Shown here piece after piece: positions 43,889 through 52,376 of a stretch of 64,000 nucleotides of DNA. Both the position numbers and the translations under genes were made by a program. Numbering within the stretch: position 1 is the first letter of the stretch; every line of letters begins with the position of its first letter. Where the stretch lies: contig NZ_JBNFZM010000005.1 of the NCBI RefSeq assembly GCF_051195235.1, forward strand, positions 186,001 through 250,000, written 5' to 3'. Under the pieces are notes generated by a model, which worked only from the letters and a program-made list of their open reading frames with translations, had not been told where the DNA came from and did no database searches. This stretch comes from Tateyamaria sp947503385 (GTDB taxonomy: Bacteria > Pseudomonadota > Alphaproteobacteria > Rhodobacterales > Rhodobacteraceae).

Positions 43889-44197
43889 TCACTCCAGCGT
43901 CACAGGCGCTCCGTGGGGCGTGTGCAGATAAGCGGCCCGCCACGCCTCCGTCAGCCGCGCCGTCTCCGCCGCGTCTGCGGTGCCAAGCTCGACCAGAATC
44001 GCCTCCAGCGTCTCCAGCCACGCGGCAAAATAATCGTCCCCACCGTTCAGCGCGGTATCCGCACCGTGCCTGCGCAACGTGGCCCCAAACCGCTCCGCCC
44101 AGTCGGGCCACGCGAAATGCCCCGCTTCGTTCAAATGGACGGTCAACGCAAAAAGCTGCGCGTGCCACGGTGCCTCGAATACCGGGTCCGGCGTCAT
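43889..44197 (-). CDS. Nitrile hydratase accessory (activator) protein
   Basis: This 102-residue protein, third gene of the nitrile hydratase operon, overlaps the beta gene by 4 nt (ATGA). The sequence FEAPWHAQLFALTVHLNEAGHFAWPDWAERFG resembles the N-terminal helical part of the beta subunit and of small beta-like activators that deliver metal to the alpha subunit. It is a subunit-specific metallochaperone rather than an enzyme. The homology and position make the role likely. Confidence 0.87.
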   Translation of the reverse strand: MTPDPVFEAPWHAQLFALTVHLNEAGHFAWPDWAERFGATLRRHGADTALNGGDDYFAAWLETLEAILVELGTADAAETARLTEAWRAAYLHTPHGAPVTLE

Positions 44198-44868
44198 GCG
44201 CGGCTCAGATAGCTCTGCCAGAGGTCGGCCACGACCTCGTCGCCGGGATGTTCGGGATGCGCCCAAAGGCTCTCTGCCTTGAACGCCACCGCATAAAGCG
44301 GCTCCGGGTCCTCGCCAAAGCCATGTGCGTTGCTGTCCGGCAGCACATGTGCCCCGTGGCATCGCACCACCACTCCTGTCGCCCCGGCCAGATACCCGGG
44401 CAGCCGGGTGTGGCCCCCGGCGACGGCCGCGTTCTCTGCCGGTTTGCGCGCCACAACCGCATCGCCGGGCGCAAATGTGGCCACCGGCCCACCGACCCGC
44501 GTCGCGGGTCCGCCGCGTGCCAGAACACCGGCCACATCCGCGGCCTCCAGCCGTTTGTCCGCCAAAGGTGACACACCATCAGCAACGCCGCTTACCAGCT
44601 CGGCCCGTGTCACGGCACCGGTTTCCACCAGCAGATCAGCCAGTGCAGCAAGCCATTTCTCATAGTAACTGAACCGCGCGTAATCCGTGGGCGCGAGCCC
44701 TTCGCGCCGATGCCGCGACAGGTCGATGCTCCACAATCCCAACGCACCACAGGCAAGCGTCACCGCCAGCGCGCGGGGATGCCAATCGGCATGGAATTTC
44801 ACCCCTTCCGGCTCAGGCGTCACCGGCCCGTCACCGAACCGCCCCCCCATGTCGTGCACCCGGCTCAT
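44194..44868 (-). CDS. nthB: Nitrile hydratase beta subunit
   Basis: This 224-residue structural subunit pairs with the alpha subunit to hydrate nitriles to amides. It begins MSRVHDMGGRFGDGPV, the usual beta start. The N-terminal helical part has FHADWHPRALAVTLACGALG and YYEKWLAALADLL. The C-terminal SH3-like part has FAPGDAVVARK, HTRLPGYLAGATGVVVRCHG and a closing DLWQSYL. It overlaps the alpha stop by 4 nt. Confidence 0.94.
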   Translation of the reverse strand: MSRVHDMGGRFGDGPVTPEPEGVKFHADWHPRALAVTLACGALGLWSIDLSRHRREGLAPTDYARFSYYEKWLAALADLLVETGAVTRAELVSGVADGVSPLADKRLEAADVAGVLARGGPATRVGGPVATFAPGDAVVARKPAENAAVAGGHTRLPGYLAGATGVVVRCHGAHVLPDSNAHGFGEDPEPLYAVAFKAESLWAHPEHPGDEVVADLWQSYLSRA

Positions 44869-45473
44869 GGTGCAACCGCCAGACCGCAGCCGATCATCGA
44901 ATCGCGGGTAACCAGCGCCTGCAATGCCACTGCGTTCAGAGCCTCGGTGCCCGCAGGCCGCGCCGGCAACACAAGATACCGCACTTCCGCCGTGGAATCC
45001 CACACCCGCACTGCCGTTTCATCCGGCAAACTCACCCCGAACTCTGCCAGCACCTTGCGCGGCTCCCGCACGGCCCGCGCCCGGTAGGCGTCGGATTTGT
45101 ACCAGCCCGGCGGAATCCCAAGCAGCGGCCACGGGTAGCACGAGCACAATGTGCACACGACCATGTTGTGCACCGCATCCGTATTCTCGACCACAACCAT
45201 GTGTTCGCCCTGCCGCCCATAATAGCCCAATTCGGCCAGCACAGGGTCCGCATCGTCCAGCAATGCCGCCTTAAAGGCCGGATCGCTCCATGCCCGCGCC
45301 ACGACATGCGCCCCGTTCTTCGGTCCGATGCGGTTTTCGTAGGTGTCGATGATCTCGTCCAGCGCCGCCGGATCGATCAGCCCCTTTTGGGTCAACAACG
45401 TCTCCAACGCCTTGACGCGCAAGGCGGGTTCGGGCGGCAAAACACTGTGCGGGTGGTCGTGATCATGTGGCAT
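44865..45473 (-). CDS. nthA: Nitrile hydratase alpha subunit, cobalt-type motif
   Basis: This 202-residue catalytic subunit holds the metal in the claw Cys107-Thr-Leu-Cys110-Ser111-Cys112 (VCTLCSCYPWP). Two of these cysteines are normally oxidised to sulfinate and sulfenate. Thr in the second position marks cobalt enzymes, whereas iron enzymes have Ser. RVKALETLLTQKGLIDPAAL and REPRKVLAEFG are other family segments. The His-rich N-terminus (MPHDHDHPH) may bind metal. Order alpha, beta, activator. Confidence 0.95.
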   Translation of the reverse strand: MPHDHDHPHSVLPPEPALRVKALETLLTQKGLIDPAALDEIIDTYENRIGPKNGAHVVARAWSDPAFKAALLDDADPVLAELGYYGRQGEHMVVVENTDAVHNMVVCTLCSCYPWPLLGIPPGWYKSDAYRARAVREPRKVLAEFGVSLPDETAVRVWDSTAEVRYLVLPARPAGTEALNAVALQALVTRDSMIGCGLAVAP

Positions 45474-45586
45474 GGTGTCAACCTGATCATAGCGGGCGGC
45501 AATGTCCAGCACGCAGCACCCTTGCCCCCTCTGGCAAACTTGCATAGATACCGCGCATCGCGCAGCAAAGGTGCCCAAAAGCCTCC

Positions 45587-45949
45587 ATGGAAAACGTCGT
45601 TCTGATCATCCATCTGATCCTCGCCCTCGGCCTTGTCGCCGTGGTTCTGATGCAACGTTCCGAAGGGGGCGGCTTGGGCATGGGTGGCGGCGGCGGCGCC
45701 ACGACCGGTCGCGCGGCGGCCACAGCCATGGGCAAGGTGACGTGGATCCTCGCCATCGCGTTTATCATCACGTCGATCACGCTGACGATCCTAGCGGCAC
45801 GCAATGCTTCGGGCACGTCGGTCATTGACCAGTTGGGCATCACGCCACCTGCGCAAAACACACCGGCGGACGATCTGGTCCCTCCCGGCGAAGACCTGCT
45901 GCCGCCCGCTTCCGACGACAGCGGCCCTCTGGTGCCCTCCGCCGACTGA
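45587..45949 (+). CDS. secG: Protein-export membrane protein SecG
   Basis: This 120-residue subunit of the SecYEG translocon has two transmembrane helices. It has the SecG core NVVLIIHLILALGLVAVVLMQ, RSEGGGLGMGGGG and a second helix VTWILAIAFIITSITLTILA. A proline/acid-rich C-terminal tail is longer than in E. coli but common in Rhodobacterales. It lies upstream of pyrG, an order often seen in this group. Confidence 0.94.
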   Translation: MENVVLIIHLILALGLVAVVLMQRSEGGGLGMGGGGGATTGRAAATAMGKVTWILAIAFIITSITLTILAARNASGTSVIDQLGITPPAQNTPADDLVPPGEDLLPPASDDSGPLVPSAD

Positions 45950-46014
45950 CCCCACGTCACACGTCCAAAATCTTGAGGTTGGCCAAATTGCTGCAACATC
46001 ATGTTGCGGCAACC

Positions 46015-46044
46015 TTGCCCCTCTGAACCGAATCCTGTTACACT
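46015..46044 (+). promoter_or_regulatory. Candidate pyrG promoter
   Basis: TTGCCC (46015-46020), an 18-nt spacer and TACACT (46039-46044) resemble a sigma-70 promoter 80 nt upstream of the pyrG start. A hairpin (TTGCTGCAAC with GTTGCGGCAA, 45988-46012) lies immediately before it and may end secG transcription. Confidence 0.45.
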
Positions 46045-46123
46045 GAGGTCCCGTGGGGTGCGCAACATTTGCACCGCCACTGCGGGCTTCTTGCCACGCA
46101 TCGACCACGGGAGAGCACTGAAA

Positions 46124-47767
46124 ATGGCGCGCTATATCTTCATCACGGGTGGGGTTGTTTCATCGTTGGGCAAGGGCCTCGCCTCCGCCGCACTTGGTGC
46201 GCTGTTGCAGGCGCGCGGTTTTTCCGTCCGCCTGCGCAAACTGGACCCTTACCTGAACGTCGATCCCGGCACCATGTCGCCCTTTGAACATGGCGAAGTG
46301 TTCGTGACTGATGATGGTGCGGAAACGGACCTCGACCTGGGCCACTATGAACGGTTCACCGGCGTGGCCGCGCGCAAGACCGATTCCGTGTCGTCGGGCC
46401 GCGTCTACTCTACCGTGCTCGAAAAGGAACGCCGTGGCGACTACCTCGGCAAGACGATTCAAGTGATCCCGCACGTCACAAACGAGATCAAGGATTTCAT
46501 CAACATCGGCGATGACGAGGTTGATTTCATGCTGTGCGAGATCGGTGGCACTGTGGGCGACATCGAAGGGCTGCCCTTTTTCGAGGCCATCCGCCAGTTT
46601 TCCCAAGATAAACCGCGCGGCCAGTGCATCTTTATGCACCTAACCCTGCTGCCTTACATCAAGGCCAGCGGCGAGTTAAAAACCAAGCCCACTCAGCACT
46701 CGGTCAAGGAATTGCGCTCCATCGGCATTGCCCCCGACATCCTTGTCTGTCGCTCCGAAGGCCCCATTCCGGTCAAGGAACGCGAAAAACTCGCGCTGTT
46801 CTGCAATGTGCGCCCCGAAAGCGTGATTGCCGCGCAGGACCTCAGCACCATCTATGACGCTCCGCTGGCCTATCACCGCGAGGGTTTGGACCAGGCGGTA
46901 TTGGACGCCTTCCAGATCAGCCCCGCGCCCAAGCCCGACCTGAGCAAATGGGAAGATGTCAGTGACCGCATCCACAACGCCGAAGGCGAGGTCAAGGTCG
47001 CCATTGTCGGCAAATACACCCAGCTTGAGGACGCCTATAAATCCATCGCCGAAGCGCTGACCCACGGCGGCATGGCGAACCGGGTCCGGGTCAAGGTCGA
47101 GTGGGTGGATGCCGAACTTTTTGACCGCGAGGACCCCGCCCCGCATCTCGAAGGGTTCAATGCGATTCTCGTGCCCGGCGGCTTTGGCGAACGCGGCACC
47201 GAAGGCAAGATCAAGGCTGCCGAATTCGCCCGCACCCGCAAGGTACCCTATCTGGGCATTTGTCTGGGGATGCAGATGGCGGTGATCGAAGCGGCGCGTA
47301 ACACTGCTGACCTCACCGATGCCGGCTCCGAAGAATTTGACCATGAAGCTGGGAAAAAACGTTTTACCCCGGTGGTTTACCACCTCAAGGAATGGGTACA
47401 GGGCAATCACAAGGTGGAACGCAAGGTGTCTGACGACAAGGGCGGCACCATGCGCCTCGGTGCATACGATGCCGTACTGTCTGAGGGCTCCAAAGTGGCA
47501 AAGGCCTACGGGTCGCTTGCCATCGACGAACGCCACCGCCACCGCTACGAGGTCGACATCAAGTACCGCGAACGCCTCGAAGAGGCGGGCCTGCGGTTCT
47601 CGGGCATGTCGCCGGACGGGCGCCTGCCCGAGATCGTGGAATGGCCGGATCATCCGTGGTTCATCGGCGTGCAGTTTCACCCGGAACTGAAGTCGAAACC
47701 GTTTGAGCCACATCCGCTGTTTCAGGATTTCGTCCGCGCGGCCAAGGAAATGTCACGGCTGGTCTGA
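46124..47767 (+). CDS. pyrG: CTP synthase
   Basis: This 547-residue enzyme makes CTP from UTP, glutamine and ATP. The N-terminal synthetase domain starts MARYIFITGGVVSSLGKGLA and holds SPFEHGEVFVTDDGAETDLDLGHYERF. The C-terminal class I glutaminase domain has nucleophile Cys380 (GICLGMQMAV) and the FHPELKS His/Glu pair. The ATG at 46124 gives the standard start. Confidence 0.98.
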   Translation: MARYIFITGGVVSSLGKGLASAALGALLQARGFSVRLRKLDPYLNVDPGTMSPFEHGEVFVTDDGAETDLDLGHYERFTGVAARKTDSVSSGRVYSTVLEKERRGDYLGKTIQVIPHVTNEIKDFINIGDDEVDFMLCEIGGTVGDIEGLPFFEAIRQFSQDKPRGQCIFMHLTLLPYIKASGELKTKPTQHSVKELRSIGIAPDILVCRSEGPIPVKEREKLALFCNVRPESVIAAQDLSTIYDAPLAYHREGLDQAVLDAFQISPAPKPDLSKWEDVSDRIHNAEGEVKVAIVGKYTQLEDAYKSIAEALTHGGMANRVRVKVEWVDAELFDREDPAPHLEGFNAILVPGGFGERGTEGKIKAAEFARTRKVPYLGICLGMQMAVIEAARNTADLTDAGSEEFDHEAGKKRFTPVVYHLKEWVQGNHKVERKVSDDKGGTMRLGAYDAVLSEGSKVAKAYGSLAIDERHRHRYEVDIKYRERLEEAGLRFSGMSPDGRLPEIVEWPDHPWFIGVQFHPELKSKPFEPHPLFQDFVRAAKEMSRLV

Positions 47768-47831
47768 CCCGCAGCCCGCGCGCATTTTCCATTTCGCGCC
47801 GCGTGGGATTGGTGTTTGCATAGCAGACAAG

Positions 47832-49040
47832 ATGACCACCACCCACAAATCCTTTACCGACGGCACCCATCGCATTGTGGACCCTGCTGTCACGCTGGCC
47901 AGCGTGCACCCGCATCTGGCGGCGATGGGCATCACGCGGGTGGCCAATGTGACCGGTTTGGACCGGATCGGCATCCCGGTTGTCAACGCCTACCGCCCGA
48001 ATGCGCGCGCTCTGTCGGTGTCGCAGGGCAAAGGGCTGACCCTTGATGCCGCCAAAGCGTCGGCGGTGATGGAAGCCGTCGAAGGGTTCCACGCCGAAGA
48101 GATCGACCTGCCCTATCTGACCGCCAGCGCGGACCAACAGGCCAAGACGGGTCGCCTGATCGACACGGACAGGCTGCCATACCTGCACGGCACCACCTTC
48201 AACCGTGATCGTGTCCTGCACTGGATCGAGGGGCGCGACCTTGTCTCCGGTCAATCGGTATGGTTGCCCGCCGAACTGGTCCACACCGACTATACCCTGC
48301 CCCGCCAGCCCAATGCGGGTTGCTTCGTGGCCAGCACCAACGGTCTGGCCTCGGGCAATCACGCGTTTGAGGCGCAGGTGCACGGCATCTGCGAGGTGAT
48401 CGAGCGAGACGCCCACACCATGTGGGACCACCTGCCATTCCGGCACAAGGCCGCAACGCAGCTTGATCTGGGCACGGTGACGGAACCGCAATGCCGACGC
48501 GTGATCGACGCGCTGACCGCCGCAGGCATGGCGGTTGGGGTCTGGGACATGTCCGGCGATGTGGGCGTAGCCACCTTCCACTGTCTGATCACCGACACGC
48601 GCGATGCCGATGGGCATTCGGGTGGCGGCGCGGGCACGCATCTGTGCCGCGAGGTCGCCCTGATGCGCGCGCTGACCGAGGCCGTGCAAGTGCGCACCAA
48701 CTACATCACCGGTGCCCGCGACGACCTGCACCCGACAGAATACACGCCCGCAGGCATCGCACGCAAAAACCGCTACGCTCAGGAACTGATGGAGGGGCCC
48801 ATCGCCCATGCGGTTCCGTTTGGGGACATCCCCACACACAGATGCGAGACATTGGAAGAAGATCTGGACATCCTCCTGACACGGCTGCAAGCCGTGGGTG
48901 TAACCGAGGTCGTCGCCGTCGACCTCGCCAAACCCGCCTTTGGCATCGCTGTGCAGCGCATCGTCATTCCCGGCCTCGAAGGACCGCACGATCACGACGA
49001 CTATTGCCCCGGCGACCGGGCACTGCGGGTGCCGCGATGA
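47832..49040 (+). CDS. YcaO-family protein, TfuA-associated
   Basis: This 402-residue YcaO domain protein belongs to the family of ATP-using enzymes that activate peptide-backbone amides to make azolines, amidines or thioamides. Seen: KASAVMEAVEGFHAEEIDLP and TNGLASGNHAFEAQVHGICEVIERDAH, the conserved Glu-rich ATP/Mg-binding segments. Also seen are FHCLITDTRDADGHSGGGAG and TEAVQVRTNYITGARDD. The proline-rich C-terminus of azoline-forming YcaOs is absent (it ends LRVPR). The stop overlaps the TfuA start by 4 nt. Pairing with TfuA points to thioamide formation on a protein or peptide; the substrate is unknown. Confidence 0.92.
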   Translation: MTTTHKSFTDGTHRIVDPAVTLASVHPHLAAMGITRVANVTGLDRIGIPVVNAYRPNARALSVSQGKGLTLDAAKASAVMEAVEGFHAEEIDLPYLTASADQQAKTGRLIDTDRLPYLHGTTFNRDRVLHWIEGRDLVSGQSVWLPAELVHTDYTLPRQPNAGCFVASTNGLASGNHAFEAQVHGICEVIERDAHTMWDHLPFRHKAATQLDLGTVTEPQCRRVIDALTAAGMAVGVWDMSGDVGVATFHCLITDTRDADGHSGGGAGTHLCREVALMRALTEAVQVRTNYITGARDDLHPTEYTPAGIARKNRYAQELMEGPIAHAVPFGDIPTHRCETLEEDLDILLTRLQAVGVTEVVAVDLAKPAFGIAVQRIVIPGLEGPHDHDDYCPGDRALRVPR

Positions 49041-50311
49041 TCCACGTCTTTGCGGGCCCCACCATCGCCTCTGCCGCTGTGACCGACATACTGCCGCAGG
49101 CGCGGCTCCATCCGCCGGCCCGCACCGGCGACATCCATGCCGCCTGCCAGCACGGCGCGTCTGCCATCGGTCTCATCGACGGGTATTTCGACGGGGTGCC
49201 ATCGGTCTGGCACAAGGAAATCCTGTGGGCGCTGGATCAAGGCATCGCGGTGTTTGGCGCGGCCAGCATGGGCGCTCTGCGCGCCGCCGAATTGCACAGC
49301 TTTGGCATGGTCGGCGTCGGCGCGATATTCGAGGCCTATCGTGACGGCACCTTTGAGGATGATGATGAGGTGGCTTTGCGCCACGGTCCGGCGGAACTGG
49401 GCTATGTCGCGCTGTCCGAGCCGATGGTGAACATCCGCGCCACACTGGCGCTGGCCACCGAGCGGGGCCAGATCGACGGCAATGCGGCGGCCCAACTGAT
49501 CATGCGAGCCAAGGCCCTGCATTTCCCTGACCGCACATGGGACACTTTGCTGGGCACGGGTGACCTGCGCGTCTGGGTGCGCGAGCACGCCGTCGACCAG
49601 AAACAACGCGACGCGCTCCAGATGCTGACCGATATGGCCTCGGACATCCCCAAGCCTATGGCCACGTTCACCTTCCAACATACCGTCATGTGGGAAGGCT
49701 TGGTGCGCGCGGCGGGCCCGGACCGCCACACCACATTGATCTTGGACCAGTTGCGCCATGACCCGGAGGCCTATGTCGATCTGCGCCGCCGCGCGGTGGC
49801 GACGCTTGCCGCTGACACGTCTTGGGAGGTGTCACAGGCCGAGGTGCACCGCGCCGTGACACGGTTTCGGGCCGAACGACAACTATACACCGCGCAAGCG
49901 CTCAATGACTGGCTGGAAGCGCACAAGACGGACCTCAACGCGCTGCACTATCGCTGCGCCGAAGACATCGGACTGACCGACGTTATCGCACAGCACCGCG
50001 ACGCATTTGACGTGGCACTGGTCGACCTCTTACAGAGCGACGGCACGCTTGCGGGGCTGCGCAGGCGCGCGCGACACATGGCGGCCACGCTGGATACACT
50101 CGGGCACCCGAACCCCGCACCGGACAGCCTCGACCTGCAACCCGGGGCGCTTTTGCAATGGTATTTCGAGACCGTCACGCACCGCCCCGTGCCCGATGAT
50201 CTCGACGCCTATATCAAGACAAGCGACTTCGCCGACCGGGACGCATTCGAACAAATGATGGCGCGCACCTATTTGCTGTGGCATCACAAAGACGGGGGGC
50301 ACAACGCGTGA
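49037..50311 (+). CDS. TfuA-like protein, YcaO partner
   Basis: This 424-residue protein has a first ~170 residues that form the TfuA core. Its segments include MIHVFAGPTIASAAVTDILP, a GASAIGLIDGYFDGVPSVWH stretch leading to KEILWALDQGIAVFGAASMG, and FGMVGVGAIFEAYRDGTFED. A helical C-terminal extension of about 250 residues has no family I recognise. TfuA partners YcaO in thioamidation of McrA and thioviridamide-type peptides and is thought to deliver sulfur. The upstream ATGA overlap and the downstream GTGA overlap tie it to both neighbours. Confidence 0.9.
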   Translation: MIHVFAGPTIASAAVTDILPQARLHPPARTGDIHAACQHGASAIGLIDGYFDGVPSVWHKEILWALDQGIAVFGAASMGALRAAELHSFGMVGVGAIFEAYRDGTFEDDDEVALRHGPAELGYVALSEPMVNIRATLALATERGQIDGNAAAQLIMRAKALHFPDRTWDTLLGTGDLRVWVREHAVDQKQRDALQMLTDMASDIPKPMATFTFQHTVMWEGLVRAAGPDRHTTLILDQLRHDPEAYVDLRRRAVATLAADTSWEVSQAEVHRAVTRFRAERQLYTAQALNDWLEAHKTDLNALHYRCAEDIGLTDVIAQHRDAFDVALVDLLQSDGTLAGLRRRARHMAATLDTLGHPNPAPDSLDLQPGALLQWYFETVTHRPVPDDLDAYIKTSDFADRDAFEQMMARTYLLWHHKDGGHNA

Positions 50312-51663
50312 GCTACGTTGAAACCGAACATTCCGGCGGCACACGGTTCAGGCTGTTTCCGCAATTGCCCACGCTTGATCAGCAGCAAGAGCCTGAGACG
50401 ATATGGGTTTCGTCCCCCGCCGGCACGGTCATGCCCGGCCCGTCCGATCACCGCATGTACGTCATCGACCCGGTGGGCAAGGAACGCGCCTATGGCTATT
50501 ACCCCGGTCCCGGCGGATCGACCTTTCACTACCGTCCCCCGTGGCAGGGCCCGCTGTTGCCGTTCGCCCATCCCGATGACGACGGCCATTTCGACCACCT
50601 CGACACTGGCACGTACGAATTCGAACAGGCCCACGCCTTTGGCGCGATCCGCTTTACCATGGACATCTGGGAACGGTATTTTGAACGCCGCCTCGAATTT
50701 CACTTTCGTGACCACTACGACCGGCTTGAAATTCTGTTCCTGCGCGGGCTCGACAATGCATTTGCGGGCTTCGGTTCGATCGAGATTGGATCCTACACGC
50801 TCAAGACCGGGGAACTGGTGGAATTTGGCCTGAGCTTTGACATCCTGTCTCACGAATTCGGGCACCTTATCATCTACAACGAGATTGGCCTGCCGGGCAA
50901 AACCGACGTGAACGGGGAATATTTCGGCTTTCACGAATCCGCGGCGGACATGGTGGCGCTGATTTCCCTGCTGCATTTCGACAGCGCTTTGGTGGGTCTG
51001 CTCGAGGCAAGCAGCGGCAACCTCTATTCGTTCAACCGGCTCAACCGCTTTGGCGAGGTGTCAAACAACGGTCAGCTGCGGTCCGCATCCAACGAGGTGA
51101 CGTTGTACCAGTTTGCCGGAGGCTGGGTGCATGAACATGACCTCAGTCAGGTCCTGACAGGCGCGCTGTTCGACATCTGGGTCGATATCTTTCACGAAAA
51201 TTTGCTGGCTGGCGGGTTGATCTCGTCCGAGCTTGAGGATTTGTCCGACCGGCTCGAAGGGGACCCGAATTATCAGGCGATAGTCCAGCCGCTGTTTGAC
51301 GCGGCTTATGCGCAAAATCCCGGTGCCTTCGCTGATGCGCTGATCGCCTCGCGCGATTACATGGGCTTTGCCATGGCCGGAATCTGGGACCACCTGTCGA
51401 TCGAGACGCTGGATTACGCGGACGTCTACAAGACCTTTCTCGAGGTCGACCATGCCATGACGGGCGGGCAGTATCACCGGATCATCCGCCTGAACATGGA
51501 ACGTCGTGGTATCGGTGTGATCAGCGCGGGACCGCGCCTTGCCCCCCCGGATGAAACCAGCCACGCCTTCTCGGATCGGACCGCCACGCCGGACGACCAA
51601 CAGCACAGATGCAGCCGCCACCTGCCCTATGCGATCCGCCGTGAAATTGCGCAACACCGCTAG
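50308..51663 (+). CDS. Gluzincin-type metallopeptidase-like protein in the YcaO-TfuA operon
   Basis: This 451-residue protein has no signal peptide. HEFGH at residues 182-186 and the downstream GFHESAAD (Glu210, Asp214) reproduce the zinc site of thermolysin-like peptidases. In those enzymes two His come from HExxH and a Glu lies about 24 residues on, with Asp orienting a His. The N-terminal ~120 residues (GTVMPGPSDHRMYVIDP, GYYPGPGGSTFHYRPPWQGP) and the region after residue 230 are unfamiliar. Start GTG 50308 overlaps the TfuA stop. It could process or bind the modified product. No characterised peptidase family is assigned. Confidence 0.75.
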   Translation: MSYVETEHSGGTRFRLFPQLPTLDQQQEPETIWVSSPAGTVMPGPSDHRMYVIDPVGKERAYGYYPGPGGSTFHYRPPWQGPLLPFAHPDDDGHFDHLDTGTYEFEQAHAFGAIRFTMDIWERYFERRLEFHFRDHYDRLEILFLRGLDNAFAGFGSIEIGSYTLKTGELVEFGLSFDILSHEFGHLIIYNEIGLPGKTDVNGEYFGFHESAADMVALISLLHFDSALVGLLEASSGNLYSFNRLNRFGEVSNNGQLRSASNEVTLYQFAGGWVHEHDLSQVLTGALFDIWVDIFHENLLAGGLISSELEDLSDRLEGDPNYQAIVQPLFDAAYAQNPGAFADALIASRDYMGFAMAGIWDHLSIETLDYADVYKTFLEVDHAMTGGQYHRIIRLNMERRGIGVISAGPRLAPPDETSHAFSDRTATPDDQQHRCSRHLPYAIRREIAQHR

Positions 51664-51776
51664 GCGCTGCGCGCGCAGTTCAGGAAAAAACTGACACCGT
51701 CGCATCCGATATGTCATAGATTGCACATTGGGGACCGGCGCATCGCGCGCCGTCAGTGTCGGGGGAGGACACGGAT

Positions 51777-52373
51777 TTGGGTGATAGACTTGTAAATTTT
51801 TCGACAATTTTGCTTTTTGGCCGCGAACTGGATGATTTGAAATACGAAGAGGCCGCAGGACCAAACGAAACGCAGACATCCAACGCAGGCAACGTGGTGC
51901 CGCAGACCAAGCGGCCCGAACAGTCGGACAAAAATGATTTCGTCGACGCGCAACTGGCCGCTTCGGGCGCACGCTTTGCGCGCATCTTCGGCTTCAGCTT
52001 CGAAGGGCACTACTACGACCTTGCGCGGCCGCAGATTTTTCTGGTGCATGGCGCAGGCGCGCCCGCCGAGGATCAGCAGGCCGTGTCCAAACGCGGACGC
52101 GGCAGTGTCGATCAGGCCGGGCTTTCGCGTCGCAACGTAAAATTTGCCGATGACGTGATGGTCTGGGCCTATGAGAAATCCGATTTCTCGATCCGGCTCG
52201 ACCCCGAGATCGGACCGCTGGATCAAATTCTGCTGGACGCCGAATTGGGTCAGGACGGCGGCGGCTACAGCGGCGGCAAGGCCTATAGCGGTGGCAAAGC
52301 CTACAGTGGCGGCAAGGCTTATAGCGGTGGCAAAGCCTATAGCGGGGGCAAAGCGTTCGGCGGCAGCGACTGA
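51777..52373 (+). CDS. Protein of unknown function with C-terminal YSGGKA repeats
   Basis: This 198-residue protein is read from TTG 51777, which has GGGGGAGG 8 nt upstream (a GTG at 51756 lies before that site). The N-terminal region (RLVNFSTILLFGRELDDLKY) and a middle domain (FARIFGFSFEGHYYDLARPQ through VWAYEKSDFSIRLDPEIGPL) are unfamiliar. Residues 164-193 are five exact YSGGKA hexapeptides, then FGGSD. It lacks Cys entirely. It follows the YcaO-TfuA-peptidase operon after 113 bp and could be its substrate or a structural/adhesive protein; the first is a hypothesis. Its stop is 3 nt from the convergent GNAT stop. Confidence 0.75.
   Translation: MGDRLVNFSTILLFGRELDDLKYEEAAGPNETQTSNAGNVVPQTKRPEQSDKNDFVDAQLAASGARFARIFGFSFEGHYYDLARPQIFLVHGAGAPAEDQQAVSKRGRGSVDQAGLSRRNVKFADDVMVWAYEKSDFSIRLDPEIGPLDQILLDAELGQDGGGYSGGKAYSGGKAYSGGKAYSGGKAYSGGKAFGGSD
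52266..52355 (+). repeat. Five in-frame 18-bp repeats encoding YSGGKA
   Basis: Five tandem units of the form TAYAGYGGNGGCAARGCN, differing only at third codon positions, encode identical hexapeptides. Synonymous changes with constant protein sequence suggest selection on the peptide rather than recent slippage. Confidence 0.95.
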
Positions 52374-52376
52374 CCG

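Noticed and set aside
52266..52355. Tandem 18-bp repeats as a CRISPR or regulatory iteron array
   Set aside because: Units are contiguous without spacers, in frame, vary only at third codon positions, and are too short for CRISPR.
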